From assembly GCF_001613085.1 (NCBI RefSeq), contig NZ_BDBR01000045.1, positions 1 through 64,000 of the forward strand: a stretch of 64,000 nucleotides of DNA, given 5' to 3'. Below the pieces are notes generated by a model. It did no database searches. It saw only the letters and a program-made list of their open reading frames with translations, and had not been told where the DNA came from. Shown one piece after another: positions 26,922-36,407 of the stretch. This DNA comes from Nocardia salmonicida NBRC 13393 (GTDB lineage Bacteria; Actinomycetota; Actinomycetes; Mycobacteriales; Mycobacteriaceae). Numbering within the stretch: the first letter of the stretch is position 1; each line of letters starts with the position of its first letter. Made by a program: the position numbers and the translations under genes.

Positions 26922-27007
26922 CGGGTGTTCCGTTCTTCGAGCTCAGTCGTGATCGGTTGGCGCGCTACGGATATTGCCACGCCCGGTTACGCCGGATTGT
27001 CGGTGCC

Positions 27008-28093
27008 ATGGGGTATGACAGAACCGTGCCCCGGTGGCTCCTGCATGTCGATCTCGACCAATTCCAGGCGGCGGTGGAATTCCGGCGTCGCCCTGAGTTG
27101 CGCGGTCAGCCCGTCATCGTCGGTGGTGAGGGCGATCCAGATCAGCCCCGCAAGGTCGTGACCTGCGCTTCCTATTCCGCAAGGGCCTTCGGCGTGCGTG
27201 CTGGGATGGCGCTGAAGATGGCGCAACGCAAGTGCCCCGAGGGCGTTTTCCTGCCGGTCGACATGGCCGCCTACGAGGTGGCCTCCGAGGAGATCATGGC
27301 GACACTCGGCCAGGTGGCCGGTGCCGTCGAGGTCTGGGGCATGGACGAAGCCTTCGTCGCCACCGATGCCGATCCATGGCAGCTCGCCGCCGAAATCCGC
27401 ACCGCCATCATCGAACTCGGACTCACCTGCGCGGTCGGCATCGGCGACAACAAGCTCACCGCGAAACTCGCCACCGGCTTCGCCAAATCCACCGGCAAGA
27501 CCTCCGCCGAACCCGAACACGACGAGGGCGCCGCTGCGGGCATCTTCGAACTGACCGCCGCCAACTGGACCGAACTCATGGGCCACCGCCCCACCGACGC
27601 ACTCTGGGGCGTCGGCGCCCGCATGGCCAAACGCATGGCCGACCTCGACATCACCACGGTCGCCGACCTCATGTCCGCCGACCGCGCCCGCCTGGCCGCC
27701 GAATTCGGCCCGAGCACCGGCCCCTACCTCTGGGTCCTCGGCCACGGCAAGGGCGACACCGAACTCTCGACGACCCCACGAATCCCGGTAGGCCGCAGCA
27801 AGTCCGAAACCTTCCCCCACGACCTCACCGAACCCGAGGAAATCCACCGCGAGGTAGCCCGCCTGGCCACCGAAGTCGCCGAGGAAATGCGCGAACACCA
27901 CCGAACGAGCACCCGAGTCTCGGTCACCGTCCGCACCAAAACCTTCTACACCCGCAGCAAACAACAAAAACTCCCCACCCCCACCGACGACATCCCCACC
28001 ATCGTCGACACCGCCCTCGCCATAATCGCCCGCTTCGACCTGGACCGCCCCGTCCGCCTCCTCGGCGTCCGCCTGGAACTACTTCCACCCTGA
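27008..28093 (+). CDS. Y-family DNA polymerase (DinB group)
   Basis: A 361-residue translesion polymerase. The catalytic carboxylates are Asp15 (HVDLDQF) and Asp113/Glu114 (EVWGMDEAF). The thumb region with GVGARMAKRMADLDITTVADL (helix-hairpin-helix) and a C-terminal little-finger domain follow. At the position of the DinB steric gate (second Phe of DxDxFFA) this protein has Gln20, in DQFQAAVE. Aromatic residues there exclude ribonucleotides, and mycobacterial DinB2, with Leu there, uses rNTPs readily. It lacks an obvious beta-clamp-binding peptide at the C-terminus (ends LELLPP). The ATG at 27008 is chosen for the conserved start; no strong ribosome site is visible. Confidence 0.88.
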   Translation: MGYDRTVPRWLLHVDLDQFQAAVEFRRRPELRGQPVIVGGEGDPDQPRKVVTCASYSARAFGVRAGMALKMAQRKCPEGVFLPVDMAAYEVASEEIMATLGQVAGAVEVWGMDEAFVATDADPWQLAAEIRTAIIELGLTCAVGIGDNKLTAKLATGFAKSTGKTSAEPEHDEGAAAGIFELTAANWTELMGHRPTDALWGVGARMAKRMADLDITTVADLMSADRARLAAEFGPSTGPYLWVLGHGKGDTELSTTPRIPVGRSKSETFPHDLTEPEEIHREVARLATEVAEEMREHHRTSTRVSVTVRTKTFYTRSKQQKLPTPTDDIPTIVDTALAIIARFDLDRPVRLLGVRLELLPP

Positions 28094-28144
28094 CCTCGGT
28101 CACGGGCCCTCCATATCGGGGCTGCGAACTCGTATGCTCGGGCG

Positions 28145-29140
28145 ATGGAGTTCTCAGCGATGGTTGCCCGTGAATCCGACGGTGGGATCGTGCTCGCCCG
28201 CGAAACGGTGGGGGACGACTTCCTCGGCGTCGGCGACGTGACGATCAAGGTCCATTACTCGAGCGCGAATTACAAGGATCTGCTGGCGATCACGCCGCGC
28301 GGCGGGGTGGTTCGCAACTATCCGATCGTGCCGGGCATCGACCTCACCGGCGAGGTGGTCTCCTCGGACACCGATGACTTCGCCCCCGGCGATCAGGTGA
28401 TCGCGCATGGCTACGAACTGGGCGTTTCCCGCAACGGCGGCTTCGCCGAATACACCAGGGTGCCTGCCGAGTGGGTGGTGAAGCTCGATGGCCTCGACAC
28501 CCGTGACGCCGCCACCATCGGCACCGCGGGCTTCACCGCCGCCATGAGCGTGCAGGCCCTGCTCGACCACGGACTCACTCCCGACGACGGCGCCGTCCTG
28601 GTCACCGGCGCGACCGGCGGTGTAGGCACCGTCGCCATCGACATCCTCTCCGGCCTCGGCTTCGAGGTCATCGCCTCCACCGGCAAGACCGACGCGAGCG
28701 ACCTGCTCGCCGAACTCGGCGCCAACGAGGTGATCGGCCGACTCCCCCTCGACCCCGACGCCAAGCCGCGCCCGCTCAACAAGGCCAACTGGGCGTCGGC
28801 GGTCGACAGCGTCGGCGGCGCCTCGCTCGCCCACGTTCTCAGCGCCATCGGCTACGGCGGCGCGGTCGCGGCGAGCGGTCTCACCGGCGGCGCCGAACTT
28901 CCCACCACCGTGCTCCCCTTCATCCTGCGCGGTGTCAGCCTGCTCGGCATCGACTCGGTCCAGTTGCCGATCGAGAAGCGCCGCGCCCTGTGGGCCGCGC
29001 TGGGCAAACAGCTTCGCCCGCAGCACCTTTCGACGATCGAGTCCTTCACTCCGATCACCGGAGTGGGTACCGTCCTGCAGTCGATCAAGGACGGTACCCA
29101 CTCCGGCCGCACCGTGATCGGCGTAGCCAACGAGTTCTGA
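28145..29140 (+). CDS. AcuI/YhdH-type MDR oxidoreductase (acryloyl-CoA reductase-like)
   Basis: A 331-residue zinc-free medium-chain dehydrogenase/reductase. The GroES-like half carries SSANYKDLLAITPRGGVVRNYP and PGIDLTGEV, typical of the AcuI/YhdH group. The NADP-binding half has VTGATGGVGTVAIDIL near residue 155. AcuI reduces the toxic acryloyl-CoA to propionyl-CoA. The length is normal. The last 28 codons contain a perfect 18-bp inverted repeat (29058-29106), so the 3' end of the mRNA can fold into a very stable hairpin. It is convergent with the ABC transporter, with only 21 bp between the two genes. Confidence 0.88.
   Translation: MEFSAMVARESDGGIVLARETVGDDFLGVGDVTIKVHYSSANYKDLLAITPRGGVVRNYPIVPGIDLTGEVVSSDTDDFAPGDQVIAHGYELGVSRNGGFAEYTRVPAEWVVKLDGLDTRDAATIGTAGFTAAMSVQALLDHGLTPDDGAVLVTGATGGVGTVAIDILSGLGFEVIASTGKTDASDLLAELGANEVIGRLPLDPDAKPRPLNKANWASAVDSVGGASLAHVLSAIGYGGAVAASGLTGGAELPTTVLPFILRGVSLLGIDSVQLPIEKRRALWAALGKQLRPQHLSTIESFTPITGVGTVLQSIKDGTHSGRTVIGVANEF
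29058..29106. repeat. Perfect 18-bp inverted repeat inside the AcuI-like gene
   Basis: CCGGAGTGGGTACCGTCC (29058-29075) and GGACGGTACCCACTCCGG (29089-29106) are exact reverse complements with a 13-base loop, and both are within the reading frame. The hairpin ends 34 bp before the stop codon, which is consistent with an embedded bidirectional terminator in a tight convergent pair. Confidence 0.85.
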
Positions 29141-29161
29141 GATTTCGGACCAGCCGCGCGC

Positions 29162-31045
29162 TCAGACGACGGCCGGGGCCACCGGGTCGTCGGCGAACTG
29201 GGTTCGGTAGAGCTCGGCGTAGCGGCCGTCGGCGTTGAGCAGGGTGGCGTGGGTGCCTCGTTCGACGATGCGGCCGTCTTCGAGGACCAGGATCTGGTCG
29301 GCGGCGCGGATCGTGGAGAGACGGTGCGCGATGACCAGGGCGGTGCGGCCGATCAGGGCCTCGGTGAGAGCCTCCTGAACGGCTGCTTCGGAGGTGGAGT
29401 CGAGGGAGGCGGTCGCCTCGTCGAGGATCACCACCCGTGGTTGCTTGAGGAGCAGGCGGGCGATGGTGAGGCGTTGGCGTTCGCCGCCGGAGAGGCGGTA
29501 GCCACGCTCGCCGACCACGGTGTCCAGACCGTCGGACAGTGAGTCGACCAGGTCGCGCAGGCGGGCGCGATCGAGGGCGTCCCACAGCTGTTCCTCGGTG
29601 GCTTCCGGCCGGGCGAGTAGGAGGTTCGCGCGGATGGTGTCGTGGAAGAGGTGGCCGTCCTGGGTGACCAGGCCGACGGTGCGCTGGATGGATTCGGTGG
29701 TCAGATCGCGCACGTCGGAGCCGTTGAGCCGGACCGCGCCGGAGTCGACATCGTAGAGACGTGAAACCAGCTGGGCGATCGTGGATTTGCCCGCGCCGGA
29801 GGAGCCGACCAAGGCGATGAGCTGGCCGGGTTCGGCGCGCAGCGACACCTCGTGCAGCACCTCGACGCCGCCACGGCTGTCCAAGGTCGCGACGTCTTCC
29901 AGTGAAGCGAGCGAGACCTTGTCGGCCGACGGGTAACCGAAGTTCACCGCGTCCAGTTCCACCGCGACCGGGCCGTCGGGCACCGGGGTGGCGTGCGGGG
30001 CGTCCTCGATCAGCGGCTTCAGATCGAGCACCTCGAAGACGCGCTCGAAACTCACCAGCGCCGACATGATCTCCAGGCGAGCGCTGGCCAGCGCGGTGAG
30101 CGGGGTGTAGAGGCGGGTGAGCAGCAGCGAGAGTGCGACGACCGAGCCCGCGTCGAGGCTGCCCGTCAGCGCGTACCAGCCGCCGAGGCCGTAGACCAGG
30201 GCGAGCGCGAGCGCGGAGACCAGCGTGAGCGAGGTGACGAAGGTGGTCTGCAGCATGGCGGTGCGCACACCGATGTCGCGCACCCGGGTGGCGCGCTCCG
30301 CGAACTCCGACGACTCCTGGTTCGGCCTGCCGAACAGCTTCACCAGGGTGGCGCCGGGTGCGGAGAAACGCTCGGTCATCTGGGTGCTCATGGCGGCGTT
30401 GAGCTGGGCGGCTTCACGCTGCATGCCGGCGAGCTTGTCGCCGGCGCGCCGGGCCGGGATGACGAAGACGGGCAGCAGCACGAGCGCGAGCAGGGTGATC
30501 TGCCAGGAGATGCTGAGCATGACGGCGAGGGTGAGCACCAGGGTGACCAGGTTGGTGACGACGCCGGAGAGGGTGTCACTGAAGGCCCGCTGCGCGCCGA
30601 TCACATCGCTGTTCAGCCGGCTCACCAGCGCGCCGGTACGGGTCCGGGTGAAGAACGCGACCGGCATCTTCTGCACGTGATCGAACACCGCGGTACGCAG
30701 ATCCAGGATCAGACCCTCGCCGATCCGGGCCGACAGCCAGCGGATAGCGATACCGAGCCCAGCGTCGAGGATCGCCAACCCCGCGATAGCGAGCGCCAGC
30801 AGCACCACCGTTCGTGGCGCCGAACCGTCGACGATCCCGTTGACAACGTGGCCCGCCAGCACCGGGGTAGCCACCCCGAGCACCGCGGCCACCACGCTGA
30901 GCAGCAGGAACCCGCCGATCCGCCGCCGATGATGCTCAGCGAACCGCACGATCCGCCGCGCCGTCACCATGCTGAACGGGCGCTTTTCCTCCGGCGCGTT
31001 CACGCGTCGGTACATCTGGCTGTAGGCCACTGATTCGATACTCAC
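29162..31045 (-). CDS. ABC exporter, fused membrane and ATP-binding domains
   Basis: A 627-residue half-transporter of the MsbA/LmrA type. The membrane domain (about 40-345) has six hydrophobic segments. The nucleotide-binding domain has Walker A VGSSGAGKST (near 412), the signature LSGGERQR, Walker B VVILDEATASLD and the switch His in AHRLST. Exporters of this kind move lipids, drugs or peptides outwards; the substrate is unknown. A short insertion (DKVSLASLEDVATLDSRGGVEV) before the first NBD strands is slightly unusual. The GTG at 31045 is preferred over one at 31051, because GAGGAGA is six bases upstream. Family membership is firm. Confidence 0.92.
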   Translation of the reverse strand: MSIESVAYSQMYRRVNAPEEKRPFSMVTARRIVRFAEHHRRRIGGFLLLSVVAAVLGVATPVLAGHVVNGIVDGSAPRTVVLLALAIAGLAILDAGLGIAIRWLSARIGEGLILDLRTAVFDHVQKMPVAFFTRTRTGALVSRLNSDVIGAQRAFSDTLSGVVTNLVTLVLTLAVMLSISWQITLLALVLLPVFVIPARRAGDKLAGMQREAAQLNAAMSTQMTERFSAPGATLVKLFGRPNQESSEFAERATRVRDIGVRTAMLQTTFVTSLTLVSALALALVYGLGGWYALTGSLDAGSVVALSLLLTRLYTPLTALASARLEIMSALVSFERVFEVLDLKPLIEDAPHATPVPDGPVAVELDAVNFGYPSADKVSLASLEDVATLDSRGGVEVLHEVSLRAEPGQLIALVGSSGAGKSTIAQLVSRLYDVDSGAVRLNGSDVRDLTTESIQRTVGLVTQDGHLFHDTIRANLLLARPEATEEQLWDALDRARLRDLVDSLSDGLDTVVGERGYRLSGGERQRLTIARLLLKQPRVVILDEATASLDSTSEAAVQEALTEALIGRTALVIAHRLSTIRAADQILVLEDGRIVERGTHATLLNADGRYAELYRTQFADDPVAPAVV

Positions 31046-31097
31046 TGCCACTCTCCTCGAGGCTCCCCACCCATTGAACTCCTGCCCTCTGACACTA

Positions 31098-31115
31098 AAA
31101 CCTCAACAAAGGTTG
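31098..31115. promoter_or_regulatory. Candidate regulator site upstream of the ABC exporter
   Basis: AACCTCAACAAAGGTT (31098-31113) has AACCT/AGGTT arms, and the overlapping TCAAC-AAAG-GTTGA (31102-31115) is also symmetric. It lies 53-70 bp upstream of the ABC exporter start in a relatively AT-rich island. The regulator is unknown; no MarR or TetR gene is adjacent. Confidence 0.3.
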
Positions 31116-31260
31116 ACAGCAAATACTTTCCGTCGGCGCCGGATTGCGCGCAGAGCGAAACCGGCCCCCGAATCGCCCCTCGGCCATTTGGAACCGGCCC
31201 GTCACGCCCCCGACGGCCGAGCACGGAACCACAGCCCGGCGAGCCGAATAGGCTGGTCGG

Positions 31261-34077
31261 GTGGACGACGACCGGAGCGCGGAAATGCTGGCCGATGCCC
31301 TGCGCACGCGGGTCGACTGCACGGTCGACGCGTCGGTGCGCAGGCGCGTCGAGTATTCGTCCGACGCCTCGAACTACCGCGTCCGCCCGGTCATGGTGGT
31401 GTTCGCGCGCGCCGAGGACGACGTCGCCGCCGCGGTGGACTTCGCGCGCGAGAACGGGCTCTCGATTACCGCTCGCGGCGCGGGCACCTCGGTCGCGGGC
31501 AATGCCATCGGACCCGGCATCGTGCTGGATTTCAGCAGGCACATGAACGCGGTGCGCGCGGTCGACGTCGAGGCGCGAACGGCGAGAGTGCAGCCGGGGG
31601 TGGTGCTGTCGGATCTGCAACGACGGCTGCGGCAGCACGGGTTGCGGTTCGGGCCGGATCCGTCGACGCAGGACCGCTGCACGCTCGGCGGAATGATCGG
31701 CAACAATGCCTGCGGACCGCACGCGCTGGCCTGGGGGCGCACCTCCGATACCGTGCATGAGCTGCGCATTCTCGATGGCACGGGGGCGCGAAGAACGCTA
31801 GGCGGGGACTTGACGGCGGTGCCGGGCTTGGCGAAGTTCACCACCGCGAACCTGGCTGTGCTGCGCACCGAACTGGGACGGTTCGATCGTCAGGCATCCG
31901 GCTACGGTCTGGAACATCTGCTGCCGGAACGTGGTTCGTCGGCGGCGAAGGCGTTCGTCGGCTCCGAAGGAACCTGTGGACTACTCCTGGAAGCGGAGGT
32001 CGCACTCACGCCGGTGCCCGCCGCGACCGTGCTCACCGTGCTCGGCTATCCCGATATCGCCTCGGCCGCGGACGATATCGCCGCGGTGACCGGATGCGCG
32101 CCGATCGCGGTGGAGGGTATCGATGCCGGACTCGTCGATGTGGTCCGCGCGCATCGGGGGACGGTGCCCGAGTTGCCGCGAGGTCGCGGCTGGCTGTTCG
32201 TCGAAACCGCGGGAGCGAGCGCGGCGGAGGCCTTGGCTACGGCCCAGCGACTGTGCGCGGTGAGCAATGCCGACGACCACCGGATCGTCACCGATCCCGC
32301 TGCCACAGCGGCACTCTGGCGTATCCGTGCCGACGGGGCCGGTCTGGCCGGGAGAACTCCCGAGGGGAATCCGGCGTGGCCCGGTTGGGAGGATGCCGCT
32401 GTCCCGCCGGAGAATCTAGGCGCATACCTGCGCGAATTCGCCACGCTCACCGCCGAATACGACGTGAGCGGCCTGCTATATGGACATATCGGCGACGGCT
32501 GCATCCACGTCCGCCTCGACTTCCCGATCGCCGACGCCCCCCGCCGATTCCGGACCTTCCTCTTCGACGCCGCCGAACTCGTGGTGCGACACGGCGGATC
32601 GCTGTCGGGCGAACACGGCGACGGCCGCGCCAGATCCGAACTGCTGGAAGTCATGTACTCACCGGTCGCCCGCGCGGCCTTCGCGGGCTTCAAGTCCCTG
32701 TTCGACCCCGACGACATCCTCAACCCCGGTGTCCTCGTCGCCCCGAAACCCGTCGACGCCGACCTGCGAGTAGTCGCGCTCACGCCGGTTCCAGCACTCG
32801 GCTTCGCCCTGTCCACAGACTCCGGCGATCTATCCACAGCTGTGCACAGATGTGTAGGAATCGGCAAGTGCCGCGCGGACACCGGAGGTTCCGGCGGCTT
32901 CATGTGCCCCTCGTATCTGGCCACCGCTGACGAGAAGGACACCACGCGGGCGCGGGCCAGAGTGCTCCAGGAAGTGGTCCGCGGCGAACTCGACTGGCGC
33001 GCACCGGCAGTCGAAGAGTCCCTCGACCTCTGCCTGTCCTGTAAGGCCTGTGCCTCCGACTGCCCCGCGGGCGTCGACATGGCCACCTACAAATCCGAGG
33101 CACTGTATCGCCGCTACCGAGGACGCCTACGCCCCCTGGATCACTATGTCCTCGGCCGACTCCCCCGCTGGCTCGCCATCGCCCAGCACTTCCCACGCTT
33201 CGCCAATGCTGTCGCCGCCCTCCCCCGCCTCCGTCGTGCGGGCATGCGACTGGCCGGCATCGATCCCCGGCGAGAAGCGCCACGACTCGCCCCGAAGTCA
33301 TTGCGGCGCCGCTGGTCCGACGACAAGGAACGCGCCGGTGCCGACGAATCGGCGGCTACCGAAGTCATGCTGTGGATCGACACCTTCACCGACAGTTTCG
33401 ACCCCGAGAACGCGATAGCCGCCAGACAACTGATCGAACAACTCGGCTACCGCGTCCGCATCCCCGAAGCGCGCGTGTGCTGCGGCCTCACCTGGATCAG
33501 CACCGGCCAACTCGACGGCGCCCGCACCCGATTGCGCGCCACCCTCGACGCACTGGCCGATCACGCGGCGGCGGGTGGCCTGATCATCGGCCTCGAACCC
33601 TCCTGCACCGCGACCCTGCGTGCCGACCTCCCCGAACTACTCCCCGACGATCCACGAGCGAAACAGGTCGCCGCCGCCGTCCGAACCCTTGCCGAATTCC
33701 TCCTCGCGCACCCCGCCTGGCAACCACCCCGGCGGCCGCGGGACACCGTCGTGGTCCAACCGCACTGTCACCAGCACGCCGTCGGCGGCTTCGACGCCGA
33801 ACGCCGAATCCTGGCCGCGATGGGCGTCACCGTCCAGGAACTGGCCGGGTGCTGCGGCCTGGCGGGCAACTTCGGCATGCAGAACGGCCACTACGACGTC
33901 TCGGTGGCGGTCGCCGAGAACACTCTGCTCCCGGCGCTGAGAAACGCGCCACCGAACGCCGTCTTCCTGGCCGACGGCTTCTCGTGCCGAACCCAAGCCG
34001 ACCAACTCGCGCACACCCCCGGCCTGCATCTGGCCAGGTACCTGCTCGATTGCTCGACCGGACCGGCTATCGGTTGA
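31261..34077 (+). CDS. FAD/Fe-S fused oxidoreductase (D-2-hydroxyacid dehydrogenase type)
   Basis: A 938-residue fusion. The N-terminal half is a PCMH-type FAD domain (ARGAGTSVAGNAIGPG near residue 75, then DRCTLGGMIGNNACGPHALAWGRT in family terms) with the FAD-oxidase C-terminal domain (GHIGDGCIHVRLDFP and GEHGDGRAR). The C-terminal half holds two 4Fe-4S segments, the second as Cys591/594/597/601 (CLSCKACASDCP), then two CCG-type domains (VCCGLTW, GCCGLAGNFG). Relatives are D-lactate, D-2-hydroxyglutarate and glycolate dehydrogenases that feed electrons to the quinone pool. The GTG at 31261 lacks a strong ribosome site. Length is typical of the fused class. Confidence 0.9.
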   Translation: MDDDRSAEMLADALRTRVDCTVDASVRRRVEYSSDASNYRVRPVMVVFARAEDDVAAAVDFARENGLSITARGAGTSVAGNAIGPGIVLDFSRHMNAVRAVDVEARTARVQPGVVLSDLQRRLRQHGLRFGPDPSTQDRCTLGGMIGNNACGPHALAWGRTSDTVHELRILDGTGARRTLGGDLTAVPGLAKFTTANLAVLRTELGRFDRQASGYGLEHLLPERGSSAAKAFVGSEGTCGLLLEAEVALTPVPAATVLTVLGYPDIASAADDIAAVTGCAPIAVEGIDAGLVDVVRAHRGTVPELPRGRGWLFVETAGASAAEALATAQRLCAVSNADDHRIVTDPAATAALWRIRADGAGLAGRTPEGNPAWPGWEDAAVPPENLGAYLREFATLTAEYDVSGLLYGHIGDGCIHVRLDFPIADAPRRFRTFLFDAAELVVRHGGSLSGEHGDGRARSELLEVMYSPVARAAFAGFKSLFDPDDILNPGVLVAPKPVDADLRVVALTPVPALGFALSTDSGDLSTAVHRCVGIGKCRADTGGSGGFMCPSYLATADEKDTTRARARVLQEVVRGELDWRAPAVEESLDLCLSCKACASDCPAGVDMATYKSEALYRRYRGRLRPLDHYVLGRLPRWLAIAQHFPRFANAVAALPRLRRAGMRLAGIDPRREAPRLAPKSLRRRWSDDKERAGADESAATEVMLWIDTFTDSFDPENAIAARQLIEQLGYRVRIPEARVCCGLTWISTGQLDGARTRLRATLDALADHAAAGGLIIGLEPSCTATLRADLPELLPDDPRAKQVAAAVRTLAEFLLAHPAWQPPRRPRDTVVVQPHCHQHAVGGFDAERRILAAMGVTVQELAGCCGLAGNFGMQNGHYDVSVAVAENTLLPALRNAPPNAVFLADGFSCRTQADQLAHTPGLHLARYLLDCSTGPAIG

Positions 34078-34104
34078 CCCCGATCACAGGCGCACAATGG
34101 TCGG

Positions 34105-35052
34105 ATGCGTGATCAGACCCTGGACCAGGACCTGGCTTCGGCCGGGCTGTCCAGGACCGTCCGGTCGAGCAGGCCCTTCGACGTCGGCATCACCGTGGCA
34201 CCACTGCGCCGCGGGGGCGGCGACCCCTGTCACCACGTCGGCCCCGACGGCTCCCACTGGCACGCCTCACGACTGCCCACCGGTGTGGTGACCTACCGCC
34301 TGACCCAGGACGGCCGCGACGGCGCCACCGCCCGCGCCTGGGGCCCCGGCGCCGAGGAATTCCTGGCCGGCCTCGACCGCATGCTCTGCCTCGAGGAAGA
34401 CCTCGACGACTTCACTCCGGAACATCCCAAGCTGGTGGAAGCCCATCGCACGGTCCCGGGCCTGCGCATGCTGAAGACCGGCCTGGTGATGGAGTCGCTG
34501 ATCCCGGCCGTCCTCGAACAGAAGGTGCACACGAAGTCCTCGTTCGCGGCGTGGCGCACCCTGGTTCGCGAGTTCGGGACGAAGGCACCCGGCCCCGCGC
34601 CGACCGGCCTGATGGTGGCGCCGGACGCCGAGACCTGGCGGCTGATCCCGTCGTGGAAATACCACCGGGCCAATGTCGGTCCGCAGCGCGCACAGACCAT
34701 CGTTCGCGCCGCCAGAGTCGCCGACTCGATCGAACGCACCGCCACCCTCGACCCGGTCGAGGCCGCGCGACGTTTGCGCAGCCTGCCCGGCATCGGGGTA
34801 TGGACGGTGGCCGAGACCGCGCAACGCGCCTTCGGCGATGCCGATGCCCTCTCGGTCGGTGACTACCACCTCGCCGCCGTCGTCGGCTGGAGCTTGCTCG
34901 GCCACCCGATCGACGACGACGCGATGGTCGAATACCTGCGACCGCTACAACCGCATCGCTACCGCGCGGTGCGACTGCTGGGACTGAGCGGGCAGGCACG
35001 CAAACCGAAGTTCGGCCCGCGCGACCCGCTCACCGACCATCGCCACCACTGA
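34105..35052 (+). CDS. DNA-3-methyladenine glycosylase family protein (HhH-GPD)
   Basis: A 315-residue base-excision repair glycosylase of the AlkA type. The helix-hairpin-helix is LRSLPGIGVWTVAETAQ (near 232), and the catalytic Asp lies in ALSVGDYHLA (near 253). The N-terminal domain (to about 110) is the AlkA-like beta part. It should excise alkylated purines from genomic DNA. The ATG at 34105 lies 27 bp after the Fe-S oxidoreductase stop, so it may be in the same transcript, without an obvious functional link. Confidence 0.88.
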   Translation: MRDQTLDQDLASAGLSRTVRSSRPFDVGITVAPLRRGGGDPCHHVGPDGSHWHASRLPTGVVTYRLTQDGRDGATARAWGPGAEEFLAGLDRMLCLEEDLDDFTPEHPKLVEAHRTVPGLRMLKTGLVMESLIPAVLEQKVHTKSSFAAWRTLVREFGTKAPGPAPTGLMVAPDAETWRLIPSWKYHRANVGPQRAQTIVRAARVADSIERTATLDPVEAARRLRSLPGIGVWTVAETAQRAFGDADALSVGDYHLAAVVGWSLLGHPIDDDAMVEYLRPLQPHRYRAVRLLGLSGQARKPKFGPRDPLTDHRHH

Positions 35053-35112
35053 GTTGGGCCTCTGCTGCGTTGGGTCAACACTGAGCCGGGCCACCCCTGA
35101 TGTGGGCCACCA

Positions 35113-35319
35113 CTAGCGCGTAGCGCGCGCGTCCAGTACGCAGCGGCCGGCTTCGACGAGGGTATTGCGCGCCCGCCTGCGCACTCGGCACTCTTCGACA
35201 GTGCAGTCGAGGTGCAATTGCATTGCGGCATGGGCTTGTTCGGGCTCCATCGGACCCGGATCGGTGGAGCAACTCAGCAGTGCTGTGGCGACGCGCATGT
35301 TCACTTCGCTCAATTGCAT
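35113..35319 (-). CDS. Small uncharacterised actinobacterial protein
   Basis: A protein of up to 68 residues: MRVATALLSCSTDPGPMEPEQAHAAM-type start, then a basic helix (VEECRVRRRARNTLVEAGRCV). It has three cysteines. Base composition fits coding sequence on this strand, and the segment resembles small conserved hypothetical proteins of Nocardia. The ATG at 35319 has no good ribosome site; inner starts at 35304 (GTG) or 35298 (ATG) are equally possible. It is divergent from the XRE regulator across 180 bp. Confidence 0.55.
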   Translation of the reverse strand: MQLSEVNMRVATALLSCSTDPGPMEPEQAHAAMQLHLDCTVEECRVRRRARNTLVEAGRCVLDARATR

Positions 35320-35501
35320 GGCCCAAGCACAGCACGCAAATACCCGGCTAACGGTGAGTACACGCCCGATCGGCTAGATTTAGCACGAATTCCCAGCACA
35401 AGATCCAAGGGGGAGTGCAGGATTCCCCACAGTGGACGAATTCCACCGTCACCGCGGGGCTCGGAGCGGATGGCGGCGTGCGACACAGAAGGAGCGGGGC
35501 T

Positions 35502-36407
35502 GTGGCATCGAACGGAACAGACGGGCAGGCAGGTGTCTCCTCGACCCTGCCGCGTCGTCAACTCGGTCGCTACCTGCGCGACTGGCGCACCCAGGCCGGG
35601 CTCACCATCGCCGAGGCCGCCCGGCTGATGGAGTGGGGCGCCAGCACCCTGCAGCGACTGGAAAAGGGGCAGGCCGACCGCATCCGCACCATCGATGTCC
35701 ACGAACTGTGCCGGATCTACGGCATTCCCGACCATCTCGCGAGCGGTCTCACCGGTCTCGCGCAGCAGGCCGCCGTGAAGAGTTGGTGGCACGCCTATGG
35801 GGATCTGATTCCCGAGAATTTCGATATCTATGTGGGTCTGGAGGCATCGGCGCACCGGTTGCGCGCCTATCAATCCGAACTGGTTCCCGGTCTGCTACAG
35901 ACGGCGGAATACGCACGGGCACTGAATCATCTCGGCTTTCCCAAGGATTCGGTCGACGAGCTCGATCGCCGGGTCGCACTGCGGATGCAACGTCAGGCGT
36001 TGATCACCCGCAAGCATTCACCCGCCGAGATCGATGTGGTTCTGCACGAATCGGTATTGCGTACCATCGTCGGTGATGCGAAGGTGATGGCTGCGCAGTT
36101 GCGACACCTCGCCGACGCGAGTTCCCGAAGTAATGTCGCATTGCGCATCCTGCCGTTTGCCGCCGGAGTTCCACTCGGAGTCTCGACCGGACCTTTCACG
36201 GTTCTCGAGTTCGGTACCGACAGCAAGGGGCAACCGGTCGAACCGCCGGTGGTGTACGCCGAAGGCTTTACCGGCGACCTCTACCTGGAACGACGCGCGG
36301 ATGTTCGAAGGTACGACCGGGCTCACGAATGCCTCCAGCGCCATGCGCTGGATATCCCACCGAGTAGAGACTTGCTACGGCAGGTCGCGAAGGAGTATGT
36401 GGCATGA
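35502..36407 (+). CDS. XRE family regulator with DUF5753 domain
   Basis: A 301-residue regulator. The helix-turn-helix lies near residues 35-62 (LTIAEAARLMEWGASTLQRLEKG). A DUF5753 domain follows, with YQSELVPGLLQTAEYARA near 125 and RILPFAAGVPLGVSTGPFTVLEF in family terms. Such proteins are abundant in Streptomyces and Nocardia and pair with DUF397 genes, as here. They regulate development or secondary metabolism; targets are unknown. The GTG at 35502 is chosen because AAGGAG lies seven bases upstream. Its stop overlaps the first DUF397 start as ATGA. Confidence 0.92.
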   Translation: MASNGTDGQAGVSSTLPRRQLGRYLRDWRTQAGLTIAEAARLMEWGASTLQRLEKGQADRIRTIDVHELCRIYGIPDHLASGLTGLAQQAAVKSWWHAYGDLIPENFDIYVGLEASAHRLRAYQSELVPGLLQTAEYARALNHLGFPKDSVDELDRRVALRMQRQALITRKHSPAEIDVVLHESVLRTIVGDAKVMAAQLRHLADASSRSNVALRILPFAAGVPLGVSTGPFTVLEFGTDSKGQPVEPPVVYAEGFTGDLYLERRADVRRYDRAHECLQRHALDIPPSRDLLRQVAKEYVA

